Shown here one piece after another: positions 18,684-26,420 of a stretch of 64,000 nucleotides of DNA. The DNA is from JBAZTO01 sp041661865. GTDB taxonomy: Bacteria; Planctomycetota; Phycisphaerae; SM23-33. The translations under genes were made by a program, and so were the position numbers. The notes under the pieces are model-generated. The model saw only the letters and a program-made list of their open reading frames with translations, did not search any database and was not told the origin of the DNA. The stretch spans positions 1 through 64,000 of the forward strand of contig JBAZTO010000016.1 of NCBI GenBank assembly GCA_041661865.1, in the 5' to 3' direction. Position 1 is the stretch's first letter; every line of letters begins with the position of its first letter.

Positions 18684-19319
18684 TTAGCCGCCTATCAGGA
18701 CGTATTGTCCGCCGGAAATGCCCACCTTGCTCGTCAAACCGGCGCGGGTGGAAGCGGCGCTGCGAAGCGTGATCTTTTGCGTGCCCACGCCGACGGTCAT
18801 GTTGACCTTCACCAGCGTCGCCAGGGGCGGAGTGGGCGTGGCGCTGAAAATGCAACTGCTGACGTCGGTGGTCAGGAGCTGGGCGGGGGCGTAAGTGCTG
18901 TTGAGAATCTGCGGCACGATGCTCGTCGCGTTGGTCAGCGACGACAGCGGGACGGCCGTATTCAGGGCGGCCTGGATATTGGCGGGGAAACTGCATCGGG
19001 AGAACTTGATCTGGCCGGAGGCAAACGATATCACGCCGATCTCGTCCATGTTGACAAGGTTGTTGCCGTTGGTGTCGTCCAGCCAGAGTACGACCGTGTT
19101 GGCGCTGCAATAGGTCGCCAGTTTGGAACTCTGCACGAGGCTCTGGATCTTGAGCATGGCGCTTCGGCCGGTCTGGATGGACTGGTAGTAGTCCTCGGTG
19201 CTGGCGTGGGCCTTGGAGATGGCCATGGTCACCCCGGCCACCGAGAGGCTGGTGATGGACATAATCAAGATCGAGAGCGTCAGTTCCAACGCGGTGAATC
19301 CGGTCCTGCGTCGCGTCAT
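18684..19319 (-). CDS. GspJ-like minor pseudopilin
   Basis: The ATG at 19319 is used, because AAGGAG stands six bases before it; a TTG five codons upstream lies on that ribosome site. The 211-residue protein begins MTRRRTGFTALELTLSILIM, a type III prepilin leader with cleavage before FTALE and Glu at position 5. The globular part is poorly conserved and unlike GspH. Position and length fit GspJ/PilW-type minor pilins. It follows the GspI-like gene with a 15-base gap. Confidence 0.83.
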   Translation of the reverse strand: MTRRRTGFTALELTLSILIMSITSLSVAGVTMAISKAHASTEDYYQSIQTGRSAMLKIQSLVQSSKLATYCSANTVVLWLDDTNGNNLVNMDEIGVISFASGQIKFSRCSFPANIQAALNTAVPLSSLTNATSIVPQILNSTYAPAQLLTTDVSSCIFSATPTPPLATLVKVNMTVGVGTQKITLRSAASTRAGLTSKVGISGGQYVLIGG

Positions 19320-19334
19320 GTAAAACTCCTTCAA

Positions 19335-19838
19335 CTAGAGCGTCAGGCAGATCAGGCGGCTGAGCGTGATCAAGGTCGTGCCGCGGTGCTTGACCGTGAC
19401 GGTCACGCGGTAGAAGTCCGCCGGCTTGCTGGTGTCCTGCCCGTCCAACCAGGCGTAGGCGACGGTGGTTTCGCGTGACAGGCCCGAGGACAAGGGGCTC
19501 TTGATGATCGCGCCGCCGGCGTCGGCGATCTGCCCGGCCGCCTCGGTCACAGTCTTGTAGTCGTTGACGTCGTCGTAGCGGCTGCGCGTGACCTCGCCCG
19601 CGTCGGGGCCGAAAGCCGTTCCGCCCTGGGGGTCTTTCACCGGCTTGGACAGGACTTCTTCCATCATTTCCTGGGCCAGCCCTGTGGCCAGGGTCATCCG
19701 GCCGTCGGTCTCCTCGTTGCGTGCCCCGGCGGCGAACGGCATGGTGATGGCCGTGATGGCCACCGTCAGCACCACCGCGGCCATGAGGGACTCGACGAGC
19801 GTAAAAGCCTTCGTGCCAGTCTGTTGTAGTCGGTCCAT
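19335..19838 (-). CDS. GspI/PilV-like minor pseudopilin
   Basis: This prepilin of 167 residues has the leader GTKAFTLVESLMAAVVLTVA with Glu at mature position 5, cleaved before FTLVE. The stretch after the helix (LATGLAQEMMEEVLSKPV) matches the GspI/PilV pattern in which residues after the helix read LA..LAQ.....L. A DPQGG and Asp-rich part follows. AAGGGG precedes the ATG. The H, I, J and K-type set in one block suggests a complete minor-pilin tip complex. Confidence 0.85.
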   Translation of the reverse strand: MDRLQQTGTKAFTLVESLMAAVVLTVAITAITMPFAAGARNEETDGRMTLATGLAQEMMEEVLSKPVKDPQGGTAFGPDAGEVTRSRYDDVNDYKTVTEAAGQIADAGGAIIKSPLSSGLSRETTVAYAWLDGQDTSKPADFYRVTVTVKHRGTTLITLSRLICLTL

Positions 19839-19851
19839 ATCCCCTTCTCCG

Positions 19852-20355
19852 TCAATAACTGAAGAAAGCGACTCCCGCGTTGTCGCTGCCCTGCGAATCA
19901 GCTTTCAGCCTGTCGATGGAGGGTTGGTAAACCCAGCCGTGCGAATCGTCCGCGGCTCCGGGCAGGCTGCCACCGTCGGGAATGATCTCAACGGTCTTCT
20001 TGCCGTTGACGGGGTTGGCGGGGATCTCTCGCAGGTAGGGACCGTAGGGATAGCCGGCCGTTCCCGCCGCGGCGCACTCCCCGTTCCCCTTGGAGGCGCT
20101 GATCATTTGCAGGACCAGTGCCGCCTCGGTCGGCGCGACCGCCGGGTCGCAGCCGGGATACCCTGCCGCAACGTTGTGCTGGCCCTTAAAAACAGCCAAC
20201 TGCGTGCGGAAGGTCCGAAGGTCGTCGGCCAGCATGCTGGCCCTGGCGGTAGCCGCCGCATTGGACACCTTAGGCAGCACAATCGCCGCCAGAATGCCCA
20301 GGATGAGGACCACGATCAGGATTTCGACCAGCGTAAATGCCATCTGTTTCTTCAT
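19852..20355 (-). CDS. GspG-like pseudopilin (second copy)
   Basis: This 167-residue prepilin begins MKKQMAFTLVEILIVVLILG. The leader is five residues, cleavage falls before FTLVE, and Glu is at position 5. The C-terminal half (YGPYLREIPANPVNG and GWVYQPS) is the GspG/type II major pseudopilin signature. A GYPGCD...GNGECA cysteine pair could form a disulphide. It is paralogous to the next gene upstream in the operon and separated from it by 145 bases that hold two strong hairpins. Whether it is a major or minor subunit is not clear. Confidence 0.88.
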   Translation of the reverse strand: MKKQMAFTLVEILIVVLILGILAAIVLPKVSNAAATARASMLADDLRTFRTQLAVFKGQHNVAAGYPGCDPAVAPTEAALVLQMISASKGNGECAAAGTAGYPYGPYLREIPANPVNGKKTVEIIPDGGSLPGAADDSHGWVYQPSIDRLKADSQGSDNAGVAFFSY

Positions 20356-20426
20356 AGTTGGCTCACTCGCTTCATGTCCTCCAGACCCGATTAGGGGCCA
20401 GGAGAACCTTTACAGAAACGACTCCA

Positions 20427-20499
20427 GGCCGGGGCCGACTATCTGTCAGCCCCGGCCGGGAAGCCGCAACTCATGCCATGTGGGTCTCAAGCCACATGG
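20427..20499 (-). promoter_or_regulatory. Two strong hairpins between the two GspG-like genes
   Basis: Two perfect stems lie in the 145-base gap. One at 20427-20457 has a 9-bp GGCCGGGGC/GCCCCGGCC stem extended by GAC/GTC. The other at 20476-20499 has an 8-bp CCATGTGG/CCACATGG stem. Neither is followed by a T-run on the minus strand. They may slow transcription or protect the upstream pilin mRNA, so that the first pilin is made in excess. The second resembles intergenic repeats in this window and may be one of them. Confidence 0.5.
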
Positions 20500-20500
20500 G

Positions 20501-20992
20501 TTACAGCCCGCTGAAGGCAACACCCGCGGAGTTGTTGCCCGTATTGTCCGCGGACAGGCGACCCGAGTTGGGGTCGAAGTGCCAGGCGTCGGTGCCCGCA
20601 CCGGCCGCAGCGCCAGCCACGCGAACGGTCGTTCTGCCGCTGATCGCGTTGGTCGGGAAGCTCTGCATGTACGGGCCAAAAGCGCCCGCGGTTCCGTTGG
20701 CAACGATATTGCCGTACTGGTCGGTCTGGCTGGTCAACTTGACGGCGAAGTTGGCGTCAGCCACCCAAGTCGCGCCGCTGTCAGCCGACTTGACATTGGG
20801 ATAGTGGTCGTTGTGCTGGATGTTGTACAGCTCCAACTGGCTGCGCAGCGTCTGAAGGTCGCTGGTCAGTGAAGACTCGCGGGCGTCCTGGGACGCCGAG
20901 CTGAACTGCGGGATCACGATCGCGGCCAAGATGCCCAGAATGATCACAACGATCAGAATTTCAACCAAAGTAAAACCTTTATTGCTAGTCAT
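20501..20992 (-). CDS. GspG/PilA-like major pilin candidate
   Basis: The ATG at 20992 is supported by GGAGG seven bases upstream. The 163-residue prepilin begins MTSNKGFTLVEILIVVIILG, with a cleavage site before FTLVE and the invariant Glu5. It then shows the GspG pattern TSDLQTLRSQLELYNIQHND, with YPN and GPYMQSFPTNAISG, and WHFDPNSGRL near the end. It is the first gene of the 20-gene run and has its own strong ribosome site. It is therefore probably the most abundant subunit. No cysteine pair is seen. Confidence 0.9.
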   Translation of the reverse strand: MTSNKGFTLVEILIVVIILGILAAIVIPQFSSASQDARESSLTSDLQTLRSQLELYNIQHNDHYPNVKSADSGATWVADANFAVKLTSQTDQYGNIVANGTAGAFGPYMQSFPTNAISGRTTVRVAGAAAGAGTDAWHFDPNSGRLSADNTGNNSAGVAFSGL

Positions 20993-21744
20993 GAAACTGC
21001 CTCCAAAATCTGGATTCATACTCTTGTCATTGCCCCATCAGGGGCGCCAAACATCTCGAACATTCATCCGTGTCCTGACCTGTCTACTCCATTTATCTCT
21101 GTGTCGGCTTGCCTTCAGGCCGACGCCCGGTACCACAGGCCTCTGGCCTGTGACTTCTCCCGGCACTCCGGCGCCTTGGCCGGCGAGGGAACATGAAGCT
21201 CCCGTTGCGTCATTGCCCATTGCAGCATCCGCGTTCACTGACCCGGCATGTCCACCCTCGCGTCACCTCCTCTCAGGACTGCCTCCTGATCAAAATCGTG
21301 CCAGTCGAATGCGTCGCTCCTGAACCGAGCCGACCCACTGTCACACCGATCCAACTTGCTTATCGGTTGGTTCGGCAGTGGCCTTAATTAAGCAAAATTC
21401 AAGATAAGAACAGGTTGTCAGCGACTGCTTCGGGGAGCCGGGCCAGGTGACCTAAGACTTGTCACAATCGTAGGATATGGCCGCGAAACGCTCAGGATTC
21501 CCCAAGGCCCGTTCTCAGCACGGGCCAAGAGCAGTCCAATACGCCTCTGCGGCGCGGTGGGGGCATCTCTCAATGCCGACCCCTCAGCCCTCTGGCTGGG
21601 GGTCTAAGGGCAAGATAAGATTCCCTCGACATAAAGCAAATCTTGAAATACTCTGGTGTCACAGTCGTTATAGCTACAGTGGGCCTTGCGCCGGGCGGGC
21701 CCCGACGGGAACTTGAGATACCGCAACCTGTTGGCGATTCGCCC
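20993..21744. other. Intergenic region upstream of the pilus operon and of the lipoprotein gene
   Basis: These 752 bases separate the divergent pilin operon and lipoprotein gene, and must contain both promoters. No gene is seen. A palindromic unit lies at 21134-21152 (CACAGGCC, loop TCT, GGCCTGTG). Small hairpins occur at about 21550-21605, including CAGCC/GGCTG. An AT-rich block at 21385-21412 (TTAATTAAGCAAAATTCAAG) is the most promoter-like part, but no pair of hexamers with normal spacing was found. Confidence 0.4.
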
Positions 21745-22815
21745 ATGAGCAAGAACACCATGCAAGGGATCCCGTGGCAGATCGGCAGGATAATCCTGGC
21801 CGTGGCCCTTCCCGCGCTGGCCCTGGGCGGGTGCGGGACCTATCGGGGCATCCCCTCGCACGGCGGCGGAAAGAGGTTCGACGAGGAACAGCGAATCGTC
21901 GCCAATTCCGTCCGCAAGGCCCTGGCCGACATGGACCTGAAGGAACTCAAGGGCAAGAGGGTCCAGATCGTGCTGGAGAGCATCGCCGCCGATGGCGGGG
22001 GTACCATCATCTGGCCGGGCTTGCAGAGCTTCAGCCTCGGCGGCAGCGTCGGGCGTAACCTCTACAATAATACACCGTTTAGCATGTCTAGAAACCCCGA
22101 TCCCAACGTAGTGGCGACTTTCACCCCGCTGCAAGAGGACAGTACCACCTTCAGCGGCACCGGGAGCATGAATGTCCAGGTCAAACCTACCTATTCCCCC
22201 AGCGTCTTTTCCACCCAGGGCGACCTGAGCTATCTGCGGGCCTGCCTGGAGATGAAAGTCCGGCACGAGGAGATCGTCCCGGCCGCCGACCGCATCGAGG
22301 CCGTGCTGTTTGTGCTGGTGGACGTGATGGGCACCAACCGCAGCCAGACCCAAAAGGGCTTCATGGAGTCCGACGATTACGAGGCCTCCTGCGAGATGAC
22401 CTACTACGCGGTGGACCCGGCCACCGACAAGATTCTGCTGCGCCAGCGGCAGGTCAGTGCCGTCTCAAATTACACCGAGACGCGATCCTTGTCAGGACTG
22501 GAGATTGATCGCCAGACCCAGGCCACCACGCCGATGATCCTGCCGACAGATCCGACCACCAGGCCGGCGAGCATGCCCGCCACGGCGCCGGCGGCAGCGA
22601 CCGAGCCCCCGCCTGCGGCCCCGCCGGTGACGGTGTTCAACGTGGCAATGACCCAAATCCCCGCCAGCCAGCCGACTACCGCCCCGACCACCGCACCGGC
22701 CAGTCCAGAGAGCCAGCCGACCACCGCGCCAACCAGTGCGCCGGCCACCATGGCCAGCCAACCGGTGACAACTCTGCCGGCGACGGCGACCAGTACTCTG
22801 TCAGGCATGGATTGA
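21745..22815 (+). CDS. Lipoprotein with proline/threonine/alanine-rich C-terminal tail, function unknown
   Basis: The ATG at 21745 (MSKNTMQGIPW) begins a lipoprotein signal with lipobox LALGGC at about residues 26-31. A longer TTG-started frame from 21643 is less likely. The 356-residue protein has a globular middle (about 45-270), with a conserved-looking core such as IVANSVRKALADMDL. The last 90 residues are low complexity, with repeated TTAP, QPTT and PATAP units, as expected of a wall-crossing or disordered tail. No family was recognised. No ribosome-binding motif is visible, and the gene stands alone. Confidence 0.75.
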   Translation: MSKNTMQGIPWQIGRIILAVALPALALGGCGTYRGIPSHGGGKRFDEEQRIVANSVRKALADMDLKELKGKRVQIVLESIAADGGGTIIWPGLQSFSLGGSVGRNLYNNTPFSMSRNPDPNVVATFTPLQEDSTTFSGTGSMNVQVKPTYSPSVFSTQGDLSYLRACLEMKVRHEEIVPAADRIEAVLFVLVDVMGTNRSQTQKGFMESDDYEASCEMTYYAVDPATDKILLRQRQVSAVSNYTETRSLSGLEIDRQTQATTPMILPTDPTTRPASMPATAPAAATEPPPAAPPVTVFNVAMTQIPASQPTTAPTTAPASPESQPTTAPTSAPATMASQPVTTLPATATSTLSGMD

Positions 22816-22817
22816 TG

Positions 22818-22873
22818 GGTGGCACAGGCTTTCGAGCCTGTGCATGCATGTGCTTGGAAAGGCTGTGCCACCG
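22818..22873. repeat. 55-base palindromic intergenic element
   Basis: Outer arms GGTGGCACAG and CTGTGCCACC pair perfectly, and an inner GCACAGGCT/AGCCTGTGC hairpin sits between them. The element begins three bases after the lipoprotein stop codon. A near copy occurs at 18568-18621, including the shared stretch GCTTGGAAA(A/G)GCTGTGCCAC. It does not encode protein. A further hairpin, GGCTGGC/GCCAGCC, is at 22896-22914. Confidence 0.8.
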
Positions 22874-23023
22874 GAGGGCACGTCCATCAGTTGACGGCTG
22901 GCAGACCGCCAGCCCCGCTACGGCCAAGGCGATTTAACCCTCGCGGCAGTTCCGCCACAATGTCCTTGCCCAAACCGCGTTACGGTCGCGGCTTGGGCGG
23001 TCGATACGTGGCCCACGCCAGCG

Positions 23024-23059
23024 CAAAGAAAAAGGCCAAGGGCTTGTTTGCCTTTGGCC
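23024..23059 (-). terminator. Intrinsic terminator of tRNA-Asn
   Basis: On the minus strand the stem GGCCAAAGG/CCCTTGGCC (9 bp with one G-T pair, 8-base loop) is followed directly by TTTTTCTTTG. It begins five bases beyond the 3' end of the tRNA, so it ends that transcript. Confidence 0.85.
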
Positions 23060-23063
23060 CGAT

Positions 23064-23135
23064 CTCCCCGATTAGGATTTGAACCTAAAACCTGCCGGTT
23101 AACAGCCGGCCGCTCTACCGTTGAGCTATCGGGGA
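23064..23135 (-). tRNA. tRNA-Asn (GTT)
   Basis: The cloverleaf of 72 bases is complete. It has a 7-bp acceptor stem (TCCCCGA/TCGGGGA) with discriminator G, a D-arm (GCTC/GAGC), an anticodon stem GCCGG/CCGGC with loop CTGTTAA giving anticodon GTT, and a T-arm TTAGG/CCTAA with TTCAAAT. CCA is not encoded. Confidence 0.97.
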
Positions 23136-23226
23136 ATAGCTCGCCACGAAGCGATCAAGCGTTACAGCTTACTTTATCGGCACGCGATGTCAAGGGTTTT
23201 AGAATTTAGAGAGACTGGTATTGACG

Positions 23227-24012
23227 TCAATTCCGGGTCGCGTTTCGGCCGGTGGAAGCACGGGTGACACTCGGCGGCATGCCGGTGTGATGACGAAAGA
23301 CGCGACTGAAATGATACTCGTCGGCAAAGCCCACCTGCCGGGCGATTGCCTTCATCGGCAGCGGCGTCCTCAGCAGCGTCCGGGCCACACCCACTCGCAG
23401 GGCGGTGACGAATCGCATGGGGCTCTGTCCCGAGGCCTGGCGGAAGAGGCGGGCAAAGTGGAACTTGCTCAGTCCAATGACGGAAGCAAGATCGTCCAAG
23501 GTTATCCGCTCGGCGAGATGGGCCCGAACGTGCCTCCGGACCGCCTGGACCATCTGGCTCTCGGCCGGTTCGGTAGCGCGGCGAAACTCCAGGATCACCA
23601 TCTTGCCCAAGGCCTGCAGCATGTCCTTCTCGACGGGGTGTCGTGCGGGGAAAAGGTCCAGCATCCATCGCAGAGACCATTCAATGCGTCCCAGAGGGTC
23701 GTTGGCGCGTAAGGGCCAGGGCTGCTGCGGGTGCAGACCGGTGGACGGGAGATGCCTGAAGCCGAAATAGAGCGTTTCAAGTGGTTCGGGACCATCGGCA
23801 TGCTCTTGGTGGACCTCCATGCAGGGATACAACAACACCTGACTCTTGGAGGCTGTCAGTTCCTGCCCGGCTATACGTGTCACCAGGCGCCCACCGACGA
23901 CCAGAATCATCTCGTGGATGTCCCGGTGGGCGTGAGGTCGCATTTCCCAGTCTCGCTGTGGACCGACTCGCCCGCAGACCAGCACGGCGGGACGGAAGGT
24001 GTCTTTTGGCAT
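23227..24012 (-). CDS. AraC-family transcriptional regulator with cupin sensor domain
   Basis: The ATG at 24012 (MPKDTFRPAVLVCGRV) is preferred; a TTG 26 codons earlier extends the frame with unlikely sequence. The 261-residue protein has an N-terminal cupin-like ligand-binding domain (about 25-110, with RPHAHRDIHEMILVV) and a C-terminal pair of helix-turn-helix motifs (about 165-255: LDDLASVIGLSKFHFARLF and GFADEYHFSRVFRHHTGMPP). Such proteins usually activate sugar genes. It is divergent from the oxidoreductase operon 172 bases away, so it probably controls that operon. Confidence 0.9.
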   Translation of the reverse strand: MPKDTFRPAVLVCGRVGPQRDWEMRPHAHRDIHEMILVVGGRLVTRIAGQELTASKSQVLLYPCMEVHQEHADGPEPLETLYFGFRHLPSTGLHPQQPWPLRANDPLGRIEWSLRWMLDLFPARHPVEKDMLQALGKMVILEFRRATEPAESQMVQAVRRHVRAHLAERITLDDLASVIGLSKFHFARLFRQASGQSPMRFVTALRVGVARTLLRTPLPMKAIARQVGFADEYHFSRVFRHHTGMPPSVTRASTGRNATRN

Positions 24013-24184
24013 AGCAAGATTAGATAAGGATTCCGCAAGAAAAGCAATCCAATTGTTCGGGCCGGCAGGTTCTGATGAAGCCTGAGGCAAGGGTGTGGCA
24101 GCGGAATGGACAAATGCCCGCAGGGCCGGCCGGACGCGCCAGGGTCCGACCGAGTGTTAACAGTCATAAGGAGCGGGTAGATTT

Positions 24185-25237
24185 ATGAGCAAGATCAGGA
24201 TCGGTTTTGTCGGTGTGGGGGCAATGGGCCAGATGGCTCACCTCCGCAATTACGTCAACATCGACGACTGCCAGGTCGTCGCCCTGGCTGAGCTGAGACA
24301 AGAGACGGCCAGGCTTGTCGCAGCCCGGTACGGAGTCCCCAAGGTGTACGCGGACCATCGGGAAATGCTCGCGGTTGAGAAGCTGGACGGCATCGTGGCC
24401 AGTCAGCCGTTTCCGCGGCACGCCGTGCTGTTGCCGGAACTCTACAAGGCGGTGAAGTTCCTCTTTACCGAAAAGCCTGTGGCGGTGGGCGTTTCGGCCG
24501 GGGAGATGCTGGCCCAGCAGGCTGCCGCAGCCGGCTGTACGCACATGGTCGGGTATCACAAGCGTTCGGACCCAGCCACCGCGTACGCCAAGGGTGTCAT
24601 AGACCGGTGGCGATCGACACACGAAATGGGGGCGATGAAGTACGTTCGCATTCTCATGCCCGCCGGTGACTGGACCGCCAACGGATTTGCAGGCCTGCTT
24701 AACGCCGGCGACCCGTCGCCGACTCTGGAAACCGAACCCGCCGCGGCGGACATGGATGCCGCCACCGCGGCGCAGTACGTCAGCTTCGTCAATTACTACA
24801 TCCATCAGGTCAACCTGATGCGGCACCTGTTGGGCGAAACCTACCGCGTGACCTACGCTGAAAAAAGCGGTGTGCTGCTGGCGGTGGAGAGCAAGTCCGG
24901 CGTTGCGGGCGTCATCGAGATGACGCCTTACCAGACCACGGTCGCCTGGGAGGAGTCGGCGCTGGTCGCCTTCGAGAAGGGCTACGTCAAACTCTCGCTG
25001 CCGGCCCCGCTGACCAGGAACCGTTGCGGGAAGGTAGAAGTGTACGAGGACCGCGGTGAAGGCGCCACGCCGACCCGCACGCAGCCGACGTTGCCCTGGA
25101 TTGACGCCATGGCCCAGCAGGCTGCCAATTTCGTGAAGGTCTGCAGGGGCCAGATGTCTCCACCGTGCGCCGCCGCGGAGGCCGTGGAGGACCTGAAGAT
25201 CGCCCGCGACTATATCCGCATGCGGCTGGGAGATTAA
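24185..25237 (+). CDS. Gfo/Idh/MocA-family NAD(P)-dependent oxidoreductase
   Basis: The Rossmann fold begins at residue 4 (IRIGFVGVGAMGQMAHLRNY). The EKPVAVG motif near residue 98 contains the Lys and Pro that mark this family, and a GFO_IDH_MocA_C-like domain follows (about 125-350). The family oxidises or reduces sugars and cyclitols at a ring hydroxyl. The 350 residues match family length. AAGGAG lies 11 bases before the ATG. It is the first gene of a five-gene plus-strand run ending with a membrane protein, divergent from the AraC regulator. The substrate is not determinable, though the GH4 and GH29-like neighbours suggest a galactoside or fucoside. Confidence 0.92.
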   Translation: MSKIRIGFVGVGAMGQMAHLRNYVNIDDCQVVALAELRQETARLVAARYGVPKVYADHREMLAVEKLDGIVASQPFPRHAVLLPELYKAVKFLFTEKPVAVGVSAGEMLAQQAAAAGCTHMVGYHKRSDPATAYAKGVIDRWRSTHEMGAMKYVRILMPAGDWTANGFAGLLNAGDPSPTLETEPAAADMDAATAAQYVSFVNYYIHQVNLMRHLLGETYRVTYAEKSGVLLAVESKSGVAGVIEMTPYQTTVAWEESALVAFEKGYVKLSLPAPLTRNRCGKVEVYEDRGEGATPTRTQPTLPWIDAMAQQAANFVKVCRGQMSPPCAAAEAVEDLKIARDYIRMRLGD

Positions 25238-25272
25238 CCCGCCCAACCTGACGCCAGACGAAGGAGATAACC

Positions 25273-26376
25273 ATGCCTCCCTTACGATTCCAGAAGATCC
25301 TGATATCCGACGAGCGTTACGAATCCGCCGCCATTTTCGATGTCAACAACGACGGTATCCCCGACATCGTCAGCGGCGCCTATTGGTATCCGGGGCCGAA
25401 GTTCGACCGCAAGTGCAAGGTCGGCGAGGTCAAGGCCATCGGGGAGTACTTCGACGATTTTTCCAATATCCCGATAGACATCAACGGCGACGGGTACCTG
25501 GACTTTGTCACCGGTGGCTGGTGGAGCGACGCCCTCCACTGGCGGGAGAATCCCCAGGGCGACCCGTCGAAGCCCTGGCTGGAGCATGCGATTGCCAAGG
25601 TCGGCAACATCGAGACCACCCGCGCCTGGGACATCGACGGCGACGGGCGGCTGGAGGTCGTGCCCAATACGCCGGGCGGCCCGCAGAGAGTCTTCAAACT
25701 TGTCACGGATTCAGCCGGCAAGGGCACGGGACAATTCAAGGAGTTTGTCATCTATGACGCCCAGAGCGGTCATGGCCTGGGCTTTGGCGATGTCAATGGC
25801 GACGGCCGGGGCGATATCATCCTGACCAAGGGGTGGCTGGAGCAGCCGGCGACGGGACTGGAGGGGAAGTGGACTTTCCACCCGGAGTTCGACCTCGGAT
25901 CGGCCAGCGTGCCCATTCTGGTCGTGGATGTCAACGGCGACGGTCTGAACGACCTGATTGTCGGCCAAGCGCATGGATACGGTCTGGACTGGTGGGAGCA
26001 GCGTCGGGACGGTGGCAAGCGAACGTGGATCAAGCACCCCATCGACCCGTTCAACAGCCAATACCACGACCTGATCTGGGCGGACATCGACGGTGACGGT
26101 CAGTGCGAGTTGATCACCGGCAAGCGTTATCGCGCCCATTGCGGCCACGATCCCGGCGAATACGACCCGGTCGGACTGTATTATTTCAAGTGGACCGGCG
26201 AAGGCTTCGCCAAACAGGTCATTGACTTTGGCCCGCTGCGCGTGGGCAAGGGGTGCGGCATCCACTTTGCGGTGGCCGACCTGCAGGGCTGCGGGCGATT
26301 GGATATCGTCGCTCCAGGCAAGGATGGGCTGTACTTGTTCAGGAACCTTGGATATGCGGAGAACATGGGCGAGTGA
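25273..26376 (+). CDS. FG-GAP/VCBS repeat beta-propeller protein without a signal peptide
   Basis: This 367-residue protein is built of repeated FG-GAP/VCBS blades, each with a calcium-binding Dx[DN]xDG loop: DVNNDGIPD, DINGDGYLD, DIDGDGRLE, DVNGDGRGD, DVNGDGLND and DIDGDGQCE. A last blade is degenerate. Such proteins usually are secreted and bind carbohydrate or act in adhesion, yet this one starts directly with MPPLRFQKILISDERYE and has no signal peptide. GGAG precedes the ATG. The 35-base gap from the oxidoreductase and the 44-base gap to the GH4 gene point to one transcript. Confidence 0.85.
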   Translation: MPPLRFQKILISDERYESAAIFDVNNDGIPDIVSGAYWYPGPKFDRKCKVGEVKAIGEYFDDFSNIPIDINGDGYLDFVTGGWWSDALHWRENPQGDPSKPWLEHAIAKVGNIETTRAWDIDGDGRLEVVPNTPGGPQRVFKLVTDSAGKGTGQFKEFVIYDAQSGHGLGFGDVNGDGRGDIILTKGWLEQPATGLEGKWTFHPEFDLGSASVPILVVDVNGDGLNDLIVGQAHGYGLDWWEQRRDGGKRTWIKHPIDPFNSQYHDLIWADIDGDGQCELITGKRYRAHCGHDPGEYDPVGLYYFKWTGEGFAKQVIDFGPLRVGKGCGIHFAVADLQGCGRLDIVAPGKDGLYLFRNLGYAENMGE

Positions 26377-26420
26377 GGCACAGGCCTTGATGCCGAAACG
26401 GCTTGCTTAAGGAGTCAATG

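Noticed and set aside
21288..21304. Sigma54-like site (CTGGCAC...TTGAT) upstream of the pilin operon
   Set aside because: The spacing between the GG and GC elements does not fit, and the second element lacks the GC.
22896..23063. Short frame between the lipoprotein gene and tRNA-Asn
   Set aside because: No ribosome site and it overlaps the tRNA terminator.
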